This document shows, in pieces, positions 49,543-57,850 of a stretch of DNA of 64,000 nucleotides. The stretch comes from Hydrogenophaga sp. (GTDB lineage: Bacteria; Pseudomonadota; Gammaproteobacteria; Burkholderiales; Burkholderiaceae_C): NCBI RefSeq assembly GCF_030651625.1, contig NZ_JAUSCF010000039.1, positions 248,001 through 312,000 on the forward strand, read 5' to 3'. The notes under the pieces are model-generated. The model had not been told where the DNA came from. It made no database searches and was given only the letters and a program-made list of their open reading frames with translations. Made by a program: the position numbers and the translations under genes. Within the stretch, counting starts at the first letter, position 1, and every line of letters starts with the position of its first letter.

Positions 49543-49749
49543 TGGTTTGAAGGTTAGTTCGAAATGTTTTGACGAAGTGTGGAATCCGGCTGTACAAACC
49601 GTGCAGGCGGTGGAGAAGACAGCTGAAAAGGCGCCCAACCAACGCCACGGGATGACATTACGCAAAATCTGATGGCGTAAGAAAGTCGCGACCACGACCG
49701 CGACCCATGCGTGAATCGGCACAAGCGCACAAGCGCAAGGAGACAGCAC

Positions 49750-50691
49750 ATGGGTTCGCAATCCAGGCAGCAGGTCCGGCAGGAGAACGATCTGCAGGGC
49801 CAACAGCAGCCAGACGCATGGCCGGCCAACGAAGGACCCGTTGGCCGAACGCCGGAAATCGGTGACCTGTTGCGGACGGATTCGGATCCCCCACCCGGCG
49901 GGCCCGCCCTGCAGGCGATGTTGCTCGCCAACGCGGTGGAATACGAGATCATTCCCCGCCTGATGCTGGCCCATCGCTTGCCTCTGGAGTGCGAAGCACT
50001 CGCAGAAATCGAAATCTCGAAAATCTCTCTGGGAGACATCGCCGACTTCGCCGCCATGGCGCTGCGCAGCGACGATACCGAGGTCCGCGCCAGCGTGCTG
50101 ATCTTGCGAGACCGTGGTGTGCCCATCGAATCGATCTTCATGGACCTGCTGGCGCCGGTGGCCCGCCACCTGGGTGACATGTGGGAGCGGGATCTGTGCA
50201 CCTTCAGCGAAGTCACGCTGGCGCTCGGCCGCCTGCAGAAGGTCTTGCGTGACAACAGCAGCGCCTTCGGTCGCCAGAGCGGCACCCACCCGAACTCGGA
50301 AGGCAGACGCATCCTGCTCATGCCCTGCCCGGGCGAACAGCACACCTTCGGGCTCTCGATGGTGGCCGAAATTTTCCACCGGGCATCCTGGGACGTGATC
50401 ACCTGTTTCCTTCCCACCGACACGGCCGCCGCGATCGTCAGGAGAGAGTGGTACGACGTGGTAGGGTTCTCCCTTGGCAATGAGGCCGGCGTGACCCGGC
50501 TGCGGGAAGCCATGGGACAGGTTCGTGAGCAAAGCCAGAACCCCCTCGTCTCTATAATCGCCGGCGGTCCACTGTTCAATCTTCAACCGGAGATCGGCGC
50601 CCAGGTGCCGGCCGACGCCATCATCACAGACGGTCTCAAAGCGCCGGCCATGGCCGAAAAGCTGGTGGCCACCAGCAGTTTGCGCTTATGA
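49750..50691 (+). CDS. ppaA: B12-binding photosynthesis regulator PpaA/AerR
   Basis: A 313-residue antirepressor-type regulator. An N-terminal helical region (about residues 55-165) precedes a cobalamin-binding domain with the axial-His motif in GEQHTFG (about residue 198) and the later GNEAG and IIAGGPLF. PpaA/AerR binds cobalamin in the light and modulates PpsR/CrtJ. It directly precedes ppsR, from which it is separated by 61 bases. ATG at 49750 follows AAGGAG by eight bases. Confidence 0.9.
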   Translation: MGSQSRQQVRQENDLQGQQQPDAWPANEGPVGRTPEIGDLLRTDSDPPPGGPALQAMLLANAVEYEIIPRLMLAHRLPLECEALAEIEISKISLGDIADFAAMALRSDDTEVRASVLILRDRGVPIESIFMDLLAPVARHLGDMWERDLCTFSEVTLALGRLQKVLRDNSSAFGRQSGTHPNSEGRRILLMPCPGEQHTFGLSMVAEIFHRASWDVITCFLPTDTAAAIVRREWYDVVGFSLGNEAGVTRLREAMGQVREQSQNPLVSIIAGGPLFNLQPEIGAQVPADAIITDGLKAPAMAEKLVATSSLRL

Positions 50692-50752
50692 AATCCATGC
50701 TCCAGCGTATTGGAGCCCCTGATTTCTGCGGGCACTTTCAAGAAAGATCCAT

Positions 50753-52213
50753 ATGTCGCTGGGAGCAAATGCCACGGTCGTTCGGCCCTTCGAGGCGCCC
50801 GGGCAGTTCCTCGCCAATCTTGACCTGGACACCGCCGCCGACCTGATCACGGCGGCCGCCGACGTGGTCCTCATCGTCGATGAGGAGGGTGTGATCCGGG
50901 ACATGGCGCTCAGCGGCGACGACCTCGAAGGCAGCCTGCTGCTGGACTGGCGCGGCAAGCCATGGGCACAGACTGTCACGGCAGAGAGCCAACCCAAGAT
51001 CGAAGCCCTGCTGAGAGACCAAGGTGGACTCACCGCCGACGGTGTGCGCTGGCGGCATGTCAACCACACCCTCAGCGACGGCGCCGAACTGCCTTTGTCC
51101 TACTCCGTGGTGCCTGTGCGCCGCCAGGGTGAAGTGGGCCGCCCGGCGTTCTGCGCTGCCTTCGGGCGGGACATGCGACCCCAGGCCGCGGTACAGCAGC
51201 GCCTGATTCGCGCCCAACAGACCATGGAGCGGGATTACTGGCGTTTGCGCCAGATCGAAACGCGCTACCGTCTGTTGTTTCAGACCGCGTCGCAGCCGGT
51301 CATCATCCTGCAGGGCTCGGTCGACAAGATTGAAGAAGCCAACCCGGCAGCGCACGACCTGTTCGGCGAAGCGGCCAAACAATCCGGCTGGACGCTGTCC
51401 GACAGCCTGGACGCACCCAGCCTGCAGGCGCTGCGCGACATGCTCGAACGTCTTCGCACCAGCGGTCGATCGGAACCTTGCAAGGTGCGCACATTGGTCA
51501 ACCCCGAAGAACTGGAGCTCACCGCTTCACAGTTCCGGCAGGAAAACAAGCAGTTCTACCTGCTGCGCTTTGTCCGCTCGGCCGACATGGCAAAGACCAG
51601 CGTCTCTCAAGCCAAGCAGCAACTGCTTCAGGTGATGGAGAGTGCGCCCGATGCGCTCGTCGTGACCGATCTGGATGGCCGCATTCTCAGTGCCAACCGC
51701 GCTTTCCTCGACCTGGGACAGCTCGGCAGCGAAGACCAGGCCCGCAGTGAACTGCTCGACAAATGGCTGGGCCGCACCGGTGTGGACTTTCGCGTGCTGC
51801 TCTCCAACTTGCGCCAGCACGGATCGGTCCGGCTTTTTGCCACCCAGATGCGGGGGGAATACGGCTCCACCGCCGAGGTGGAGATTTCGGCGGTTGCGGT
51901 GAGCAACCCCCAGCCCTGTCTGGGTTTCACCATCCGCGACATGGGCCGCCGACTGAACGAATCCACCCGGGGCGACAAGGAACTGCCGCGTTCGGCCAGC
52001 CAGATGACCGAACTGGTCGGACGCCTTCCCCTCAAGGACATCGTTCGCGAGACCACCGACCTGATCGAGCAGCTCTGCATCGAAGCCGCGCTGGAACTCA
52101 CTGGCGACAACCGGGCTTCTGCGGCCGAAATGCTCGGCCTCTCCAGGCAAAGCCTCTACATCAAGTTGCGCCGCTTCGGCATTCTGGAGAGCGCGGGCGA
52201 AGACGTGCACTGA
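50753..52213 (+). CDS. ppsR: photosynthesis gene repressor PpsR/CrtJ
   Basis: A 486-residue redox-responsive repressor. An N-terminal PAS-like region (about residues 25-140), a coiled-coil Q-linker (about 145-170), two further PAS domains (about 170-280 and 295-400) and a Fis-type helix-turn-helix at the C-terminus (NRASAAEMLGLSRQSLYIKL) are visible. A Cys lies just before the helix-turn-helix (EQLCIEAAL), matching the redox-active cysteine of CrtJ/PpsR, and another is in SEPCKVRTL. It should bind TGT-N12-ACA sites, which occur before bchF, ppaA and bchG. A terminator follows. Confidence 0.95.
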   Translation: MSLGANATVVRPFEAPGQFLANLDLDTAADLITAAADVVLIVDEEGVIRDMALSGDDLEGSLLLDWRGKPWAQTVTAESQPKIEALLRDQGGLTADGVRWRHVNHTLSDGAELPLSYSVVPVRRQGEVGRPAFCAAFGRDMRPQAAVQQRLIRAQQTMERDYWRLRQIETRYRLLFQTASQPVIILQGSVDKIEEANPAAHDLFGEAAKQSGWTLSDSLDAPSLQALRDMLERLRTSGRSEPCKVRTLVNPEELELTASQFRQENKQFYLLRFVRSADMAKTSVSQAKQQLLQVMESAPDALVVTDLDGRILSANRAFLDLGQLGSEDQARSELLDKWLGRTGVDFRVLLSNLRQHGSVRLFATQMRGEYGSTAEVEISAVAVSNPQPCLGFTIRDMGRRLNESTRGDKELPRSASQMTELVGRLPLKDIVRETTDLIEQLCIEAALELTGDNRASAAEMLGLSRQSLYIKLRRFGILESAGEDVH

Positions 52214-52237
52214 GCGCGGGTTCCATGGTCCACCCGG

Positions 52238-52263
52238 AAACCGCCTGCCCAGGCGGTTTTTTT
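52238..52263 (+). terminator. Rho-independent terminator of ppaA-ppsR
   Basis: Stem AACCGCCT/AGGCGGTT with a four-base loop, followed by a run of T residues to 52263. It lies 25 bases after the ppsR stop. Confidence 0.92.
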
Positions 52264-52332
52264 GTGGAAATTCAGTCTGACGCCGCGGTGGAGGGTCTTC
52301 GAAAAGATCTTCTGCCACCACCCATCACCGAG

Positions 52333-52373
52333 TGTCAATCTCTATTGACACTTAAATGTGTAAGGCGTACAAA
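52333..52373 (+). promoter_or_regulatory. bchG promoter with perfect PpsR site
   Basis: TGT-N12-ACA at 52333-52350 (GTGTCAA...TTGACAC symmetry) is a perfect PpsR element. Its right half is the -35 TTGACA (52345-52350), followed by 17 bases and TACAAA (52368-52373). The expected start is about one to three bases before the bchG ATG at 52382. Confidence 0.75.
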
Positions 52374-52381
52374 CTGGCGGC

Positions 52382-53257
52382 ATGAGCCTGCCTGCCCTTT
52401 CCGCCATCACCGAGCTCTTCAAACCCATCACCTGGTTCCCGCCCATGTGGGCGTTTGCCTGCGGCGTGGTGGCATCCGGTATTTCAATGGACGGGCGCTG
52501 GCTGCTGGCCATCGTTGGGGTGGCTTTGGCTGGCCCGCTGGTGTGCGCCACCAGCCAGGCCGTCAACGACTGGTACGACCGCCACGTGGACGCCATCAAT
52601 GAGCCACAGCGTCCGATCCCTTCCGGGCGCATTCCCGGGCGCTGGGGGCTCTACCTCGCCATCGGCTGGACGGTGGTTTCGCTGCTGGTGGCCACGGTGC
52701 TCGGCCCCTGGGGCTTTGGTGCCGCCGCCGTCGGTCTGCTGCTGGCCTGGGCCTATAGCGCACCACCGGTGCGACTGAAGGAAAACGGCTGGTGGGGCAA
52801 TGCGGCCTGTGGCATCAGCTACGAAGGCATTGCCTGGGTCACCGGCGCGGCCGTGATGGCCGGCGGTGCCATGCCAGGCGGCGAATCACTGGTGCTCGCA
52901 GCACTCTACAGCGCAGGCACCCACGGCATCATGACACTCAACGACTTCAAGGCGGTGGCCGGCGACCGCCTGATGGGCGTGCGTTCGCTGCCGGTGCAGC
53001 TGGGCATCCAGCGGGCGGCACAGGTGGCCTGCTGGTTCATGGCCGTGCCGCAGGTGGTGGTGATTGCCCTGTTGCTGACCTGGGGACAGGCCTGGCACGC
53101 TGCGACGGTGGCGGCGCTGTTGCTGCTGCAGTTCGTGCTGATGCGTCGCTTTCTGGCCTCGCCCACGGAACGGGCCCTCTGGTACAGCGGTTTTGGCGTG
53201 CCGCTGTTCGTGGCCGGCATGATGGTCAGCGCTTTTGCCCTGCGAGGGCTTGTTTGA
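52382..53257 (+). CDS. bchG: bacteriochlorophyll a synthase BchG
   Basis: A 291-residue UbiA-family prenyltransferase that attaches geranylgeranyl or phytyl to bacteriochlorophyllide. It has about eight membrane helices and both Asp motifs, NDWYDRHVDAINEPQRPIPS and LNDFKAVAGDR. The ATG lies a few bases after the predicted transcription start, with only a GGCGG adjoining it, so the mRNA may be leaderless. A repeat-containing gap separates it from the following MFS gene. Confidence 0.95.
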   Translation: MSLPALSAITELFKPITWFPPMWAFACGVVASGISMDGRWLLAIVGVALAGPLVCATSQAVNDWYDRHVDAINEPQRPIPSGRIPGRWGLYLAIGWTVVSLLVATVLGPWGFGAAAVGLLLAWAYSAPPVRLKENGWWGNAACGISYEGIAWVTGAAVMAGGAMPGGESLVLAALYSAGTHGIMTLNDFKAVAGDRLMGVRSLPVQLGIQRAAQVACWFMAVPQVVVIALLLTWGQAWHAATVAALLLLQFVLMRRFLASPTERALWYSGFGVPLFVAGMMVSAFALRGLV

Positions 53258-53261
53258 AACA

Positions 53262-53340
53262 CCCCCGCCGCGCTCCACGCGACCCCCTCAAGGGGGCGGC
53301 GCTGGCCGTCCGGCAGAGCCGGCCCGGCGGCGCCCTGGAT
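53262..53340. repeat. Comamonadaceae-type intergenic hairpin repeat
   Basis: Contains the palindrome CCCCCT-CA-AGGGGG at 53283-53296 and a GC-rich inverted segment (GCCGGCCCGGCGGC) nearby. Repeats of this type are frequent between genes in this bacterial family. It lies between bchG and the following MFS gene. Confidence 0.7.
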
Positions 53341-53390
53341 GGCGCTGTTTCAAGCCTCTGCATGGCACTTCGGTGCCATGGAAAGCTGGC

Positions 53391-54824
53391 ATGAAAATGC
53401 CAAAGTGCCAGCAGACTGAACAGCCAACTGTGTTTGGCTGGGCAAGCATCGCCCGCGTGGGCCTGGTCCAGGCCGCGCTGGGTGCCGTGGTGGTCATGAC
53501 CACTTCCACGCTCAACCGCGTGATGGTGGTCGAACACGCCCTGCCCGCTTTGTTGCCCGGTGTGCTGGTGGCCTTGCACTACCTGGTGCAGATGGCGCGG
53601 CCGCGCATGGGTTTCGGATCCGACGTGGGCGGCAGGCGCACGCCCTGGATCATCGGCGGCATGGCCGTGCTGGGTCTGGGTGGTGTGGTGGCCGCGCTTG
53701 CCACGGCATGGATGGGCACCGACCGCTCGGCCGGCATTGTGCTGGCCTTGCTGGGCTACGCCCTGGTCGGCCTGGGCGTCAGCGCCAGTGGCACCTCGCT
53801 GCTGGTGATGCTGGCCAAACGCGTGCCCCATGGCCGGCGGGCCGGCGCTGCCACGCTGGTGTGGATGATGATGATTGCCGGCTTCGCCGTCACGGCGGGT
53901 CTGGCGGGCCACTGGCTGGACCCATATTCGCCCGCGCGCCTGGTGACCGTGACATCCGTCGTGTGCCTGTTCGCCTTCGTGCTCACGCTGGCGGCCGTTC
54001 GCGGGCTGGAAGGCCCCGCGATCGCACCTGGGGAACAGCCCGCGCACCGGCCCTATGGTGAGCCTCTCGCCAAACCCCGTTTTCGCGAAGCCTTGCGTGA
54101 GGTGTGGGCAGAACCCCTGGCGCGCCGCTTCACGGTTTTTGTGTTCGTTTCGATGCTCGCATTCAGCGCGCAAGACCTCATCCTTGAACCGTTCGCCGGG
54201 ACGGTGTTCGGTTACTCGCCGGGCGCCTCCACCCAGCTCTCCGGTGTGCAAAACGGTGGTGTGCTGCTGGGCATGCTGCTCGTGGCCTTTGCGAGTGCCG
54301 CCGGTGCGCGACTGAGCCATCACCGAACCTGGCGCCACGTCGGCTCGCTGCGAGGGTGGACCATCGGCGGCTGCTTGGCCTCGGGCGCAGCACTGGCAGC
54401 GCTCAGTCTGGCTGGCATGCACGGCGAAGGCGCACCGCTGAAAACCATCGTGTTTGCCCTGGGCGTGTCCAACGGCGCGTTTTCCATCGGCGCCATCGGT
54501 TCCATGATGCGCCTTGCCAGTGAAGGGCGTCAGCAGCGCGAAGGTGTTCGCATGGGCCTCTGGGGCGCGGCTCAGGCCATTGCCTTCGGCCTGGGCGGAC
54601 TGGTGGGCACCGGCGCCAGCGACCTGGCCCGCAGTCTGATTGCGTCGCCCGGCGAGGCCTATGCCCTCGTCTTTGCGCTGGAAGGTGGGGTGTTCCTGAT
54701 CGCTGCCTTGCTGGCCTGGCGCATCAGTGCGCCCGCACCCGCCCGAATCGCGCTTCGTTCCTTTTCCCACCCAACAGCCGGCGCGGGTCTTTCCGCAGGC
54801 ACTCCACAGAGGCAAACCACATGA
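53391..54824 (+). CDS. BCD/PucC-family MFS protein in bchG-bchP unit
   Basis: A 477-residue protein with about twelve membrane helices, related to PucC, LhaA and the ORF428-type protein often found between bchG and bchP. The block STLNRVMVVEHALPALLPG matches GTLNRVMIVELGVPAWWV of LhaA in this window, and QDLILEPFAGTVFGYSPG is the second signature. It is probably a bacteriochlorophyll-handling or antenna assembly factor. ATG at 53391 is used; the open frame to 53235 crosses the repeat. The stop overlaps bchP by four bases. Confidence 0.9.
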   Translation: MKMPKCQQTEQPTVFGWASIARVGLVQAALGAVVVMTTSTLNRVMVVEHALPALLPGVLVALHYLVQMARPRMGFGSDVGGRRTPWIIGGMAVLGLGGVVAALATAWMGTDRSAGIVLALLGYALVGLGVSASGTSLLVMLAKRVPHGRRAGAATLVWMMMIAGFAVTAGLAGHWLDPYSPARLVTVTSVVCLFAFVLTLAAVRGLEGPAIAPGEQPAHRPYGEPLAKPRFREALREVWAEPLARRFTVFVFVSMLAFSAQDLILEPFAGTVFGYSPGASTQLSGVQNGGVLLGMLLVAFASAAGARLSHHRTWRHVGSLRGWTIGGCLASGAALAALSLAGMHGEGAPLKTIVFALGVSNGAFSIGAIGSMMRLASEGRQQREGVRMGLWGAAQAIAFGLGGLVGTGASDLARSLIASPGEAYALVFALEGGVFLIAALLAWRISAPAPARIALRSFSHPTAGAGLSAGTPQRQTT

Positions 54825-56035
54825 ACACCGACGAAATCTTTGACGCTGTCGTGATCGGTGGTGGACCGGCGGGCGCCACCGCAGCCCATGAGCTGGCCAG
54901 GCAAGGCCGTTCGGTGCTGTTGCTGGACCGGGCTGGCCGCATCAAGCCCTGCGGCGGGGCCATCCCGCCGCGCCTGATCAAGGACTTCGACATTCCGGAC
55001 CATCTGCTGGTTGCCCGCGCAGAGAGCGCGCGCATGATTTCTCCGGCCAACAACCGGGTCGACATTCCGATCGACAACGGGTTTGTGGGCATGGTCAACC
55101 GCGACGCTTTCGACGAATGGCTGCGCGAACGTGCCCAGGCCGCAGGCGCGCAGCGCCGCATCGGCACGTTCAAAAGCCTGTCGCGCGACGATGACGGCGT
55201 GAGCGTGGTGCACTACCTGGCCCGTGAGCGACACCACAAAGGCGAAGGCGTACCCGTCAGCGTGCGCGCCCGCACCATCGTGGGGGCCGATGGTGCAAGG
55301 TCTGAGGTGGCACGCCAGGGCAAGGTGCCCGGCGTGGAGGACACCCGCTACGTGTTCGCTTACCACGAGATCGTGCGCGCCCCCACCGCCGACCAGCGCA
55401 GCGCCGACTACGATGGCACGCGTTGCGACGTCTACTACCAGGGCCGCTTCTCGCCCGACTTCTACGGCTGGGTTTTCCCGCACGGCGACACGCTGAGCAT
55501 CGGCACCGGCAGTGCGGACAAGGGCTTTTCACTCAGGGGATCGGTGCAGCGCATGCGCGAGGCCAGCGGGCTGAGCGACACGGAAACCTTGAGGCGCGAA
55601 GGCGCACCTCTTCCCATGAAGCCGCTGAAGCGCTGGGACAACGGACGTGACGTGGTGCTGGCCGGCGACGCGGCCGGCGTGGTGGCACCGGCGTCGGGCG
55701 AGGGTATCTACTACGCGATGGTGGGCGGGCAACTCGCGGCGCAGGCAGCACACGAACTGCTGACCACGGGCGACGTGCGCGCCCTCAAACTGGCACGCAA
55801 GCGGTTCATGAAGCTGCATGGCACCGTGTTTCTGGTGCTGGGCATCATGCAGACCTTCTGGTACCGCAGCGAAAAACGCCGCGAACGCTTCGTCAAAATC
55901 TGCGAGGACCGGGACGTGCAGCAGCTGACCTTCGAGTCCTACATGAACAAGCAACTCACGCGCAAGAAGCCCATGGCGCATGTGCGCATCTTCTTCAAGG
56001 ACCTGGGGCACCTGCTGGGCATGGCCCGGGTGTGA
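54821..56035 (+). CDS. bchP: geranylgeranyl reductase BchP
   Basis: A 404-residue FAD-dependent reductase that saturates the geranylgeranyl tail to phytyl. Nucleotide motif VVIGGGPAGATAAHELA, LLLDRAGRIKPCGGAIPPR and the FAD contact LAGDAAGVVAPASGEGI are present. It overlaps the preceding MFS gene as ATGA and is 34 bases before a small membrane protein. Confidence 0.96.
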   Translation: MNTDEIFDAVVIGGGPAGATAAHELARQGRSVLLLDRAGRIKPCGGAIPPRLIKDFDIPDHLLVARAESARMISPANNRVDIPIDNGFVGMVNRDAFDEWLRERAQAAGAQRRIGTFKSLSRDDDGVSVVHYLARERHHKGEGVPVSVRARTIVGADGARSEVARQGKVPGVEDTRYVFAYHEIVRAPTADQRSADYDGTRCDVYYQGRFSPDFYGWVFPHGDTLSIGTGSADKGFSLRGSVQRMREASGLSDTETLRREGAPLPMKPLKRWDNGRDVVLAGDAAGVVAPASGEGIYYAMVGGQLAAQAAHELLTTGDVRALKLARKRFMKLHGTVFLVLGIMQTFWYRSEKRRERFVKICEDRDVQQLTFESYMNKQLTRKKPMAHVRIFFKDLGHLLGMARV

Positions 56036-56069
56036 GGTTCATTGACAACGCCCGCTGAGGCCAGGCTTC

Positions 56070-56360
56070 ATGCAAGCACTCTGGGAAAGCGGGCTCTGGC
56101 TCGACATCGCCATTGCCATCACCGCGCTGGAACTGCTGGTACTGGGTTCACTGCATGTCTTTACAAGACGGGGGCTGCACCCGAACGCCTGGGCACTGAA
56201 CCTGTGCTCAGGCTTGCTGTTGATGCTCGCACTGCGCAGCACGCTGGGTGGCGCTGCGTGGCATTGGCCCGTCATGTGCCTGGCCGCATCGGGGGTGATG
56301 CACAGCGCCGACCTCTGGCGGCGCTGGCGTCTTCAGCAGCGGGTCATCACGCCTTCTTGA
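56070..56360 (+). CDS. small membrane protein downstream of bchP
   Basis: A 96-residue protein with three hydrophobic segments (about residues 8-30, 42-58 and 64-82) and a basic C-terminus (WRRWRLQQR). I do not recognise a family. Its position 34 bases after bchP, on the same strand, suggests co-expression with the bacteriochlorophyll tail genes. Its end overlaps the converging HiPIP gene by 14 bases. Confidence 0.65.
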   Translation: MQALWESGLWLDIAIAITALELLVLGSLHVFTRRGLHPNAWALNLCSGLLLMLALRSTLGGAAWHWPVMCLAASGVMHSADLWRRWRLQQRVITPS

Positions 56361-56661
56361 CGTAGGCCGAGCACCAACCCTTGGCGGCCACATGCTTGCC
56401 GGGGAAGATGCCGCAAGGGCCACTGGCTTCGCCAGCCTTGCCCGAGTAGAGCGTGCAGTTGGAGCACAGTTGCGTCGAGGCGTGCTTGGGATACTTTTTG
56501 GCGTCGACCTTGGTGCTGTCGGCCGCATAGCCCAGTGCCTTGGCCTGGGCATCGTTTTCATCGACCACGGGAGCCGCTTGCGCATGCGCAGCACCCGCCA
56601 TCAACACCGAACCGCCAGCGGCGACTTGCATCAAGAAAATACGACGATTTGAACCGTTCAT
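56347..56661 (-). CDS. high-potential iron-sulfur protein (HiPIP), copy 2
   Basis: A 104-residue periplasmic HiPIP with a Tat-like signal (SNRRIFLMQVAAGG). Cluster cysteines occur in LCSNCTLYSG, GPCGIF and WCSAYVKKA. It resembles the copy at 30121 but stands alone. ATG at 56661 lies beside a GGAGG. An AT-rich 12-bp palindrome lies 20 bases upstream. It may be a photosynthetic or respiratory electron donor with regulation distinct from copy 1. Confidence 0.93.
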   Translation of the reverse strand: MNGSNRRIFLMQVAAGGSVLMAGAAHAQAAPVVDENDAQAKALGYAADSTKVDAKKYPKHASTQLCSNCTLYSGKAGEASGPCGIFPGKHVAAKGWCSAYVKKA

Positions 56662-56680
56662 GGAGGGCCTCGTGGAGAAA

Positions 56681-56692
56681 TGCAATATTGCA
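56681..56692. promoter_or_regulatory. palindrome TGCAATATTGCA upstream of HiPIP copy 2
   Basis: A perfect 12-bp palindrome in an otherwise GC-rich region, 20 bases before the HiPIP ATG. It overlaps the likely transcription start region and may be an operator. No known factor is assigned. Confidence 0.35.
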
Positions 56693-56833
56693 ATTTCATG
56701 CTACACCCGCCAGCTTAAGCACGGCTGAAGCCCCCACGAGCGCCTGACTTCCGCAGTCATCCATTGGGGGCAATCTCCATGCCGTTGGCGGCTTCTCCGC
56801 GGTGCGTACACTTGCCGGAAAAATTCCGGCTTC

Positions 56834-57700
56834 ATGACTCCACAAGACTACGTCCAGCAAAAGGCCGCCGCCTCGGGCAGCAGCTTCTATTACGCGTTCC
56901 TGTTCCTGCCGCCCGAACGTCGCGCCGCCATCACCGCCTTTTACGCGTTCTGCAGGGAAGTGGACGATGTGGTCGATGAGGTCAAAGACCCCGACGTGGC
57001 CCAGACCAAGCTGGCCTGGTGGCGGCACGAGGTGGCAACGGCCTACGCGGGTGAACGCAATCACCCGGTGATGCAGGCACTCATGCCCCACGCCACCGCA
57101 TTTGGCATTGAAGCTCGCCACCTGCTGGCCGTGATCGAAGGCTGCCAGATGGACCTGGAGCAGAACCGCTACCTGGACTTCGCCAACCTGCAGCAGTACT
57201 GCCACCTGGTGGCCGGCGTGGTGGGCGAGGTGGCCGCCCGCATTTTTGGCCAGACCCGGGAACAGACCACCGCGTACGCCCACCGGCTGGGTCTGGCGTT
57301 CCAGCTGACCAACATCATTCGCGACGTGGGCGAGGACGCCGCACGCGGGCGCATCTACCTGCCGGTCAACGAACTCCAGCAGTTTGACGTGAAGGCGCAT
57401 GAACTGCTCAAGCGCAGCGCAGCCCCGGGCACCGACCCAGCCGATTTCGAGCGCCGCTTCACCGCGCTCATGCAGTTCCAGTGTGCGCGTGCGCTGAAGA
57501 CCTACGACGAGGCCCTGGCACTGTTGCCGGAAGCCGATCGCCGCACGCAGAAGCCCGGCCTGATGATGGCCAGCATCTACCGCACCCTGCTCAAGGAAAT
57601 CGCCAGCGAGCCGCTGCTGGTGCTGACGCAACGGGTCAGCCTCACACCCCTGCGCAAGTTCTGGCTGGCGTGGCGGGTGCAGGCGCTGGGCCGGCTCTGA
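56834..57700 (+). CDS. hpnD: presqualene diphosphate synthase HpnD
   Basis: A 288-residue squalene/phytoene-synthase-family enzyme, which couples farnesyl diphosphates into presqualene diphosphate in the HpnCDE squalene route. Asp motifs are EVDDVVDEV (about residue 42) and IIRDVGEDAARGR. It is followed by hpnE; hpnC is not next to it in this window, the upstream gene being a HiPIP on the other strand. CrtB in this window is a paralogue with a different function. Confidence 0.92.
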   Translation: MTPQDYVQQKAAASGSSFYYAFLFLPPERRAAITAFYAFCREVDDVVDEVKDPDVAQTKLAWWRHEVATAYAGERNHPVMQALMPHATAFGIEARHLLAVIEGCQMDLEQNRYLDFANLQQYCHLVAGVVGEVAARIFGQTREQTTAYAHRLGLAFQLTNIIRDVGEDAARGRIYLPVNELQQFDVKAHELLKRSAAPGTDPADFERRFTALMQFQCARALKTYDEALALLPEADRRTQKPGLMMASIYRTLLKEIASEPLLVLTQRVSLTPLRKFWLAWRVQALGRL

Positions 57701-57850
57701 AGCGCCCGGCCGACATCCCACACCAAGCGGACGCCCCCCACACATGCCACGTTGTCCCAACGCCGTCTCGGACGCGAGCAGCCCAGCCCAGACAGAGCCA
57801 TGGCGGCCGTGGTGCGGGCGGCGCCGACTCGAAGCCGAGAACACCAACCC

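Larger units (their letters stand above)
49447..49749. promoter_or_regulatory. bchF-ppaA divergent promoter region
   Basis: The 303 bases between divergent regulons hold two back-to-back promoters and a pair of PpsR-like elements (listed separately). The stretch 49560-49730 toward ppaA, which would form its leader of about 200 bases, has no recognised element. AAGGAG is eight bases before the ppaA ATG. Confidence 0.7.

Noticed and set aside
53226..54815. 529-codon open frame antisense to the PucC-type MFS gene
   Set aside because: It mirrors a well-supported gene on the other strand and has histidine/glycine/glutamine-rich content typical of antisense frames in high-GC DNA.
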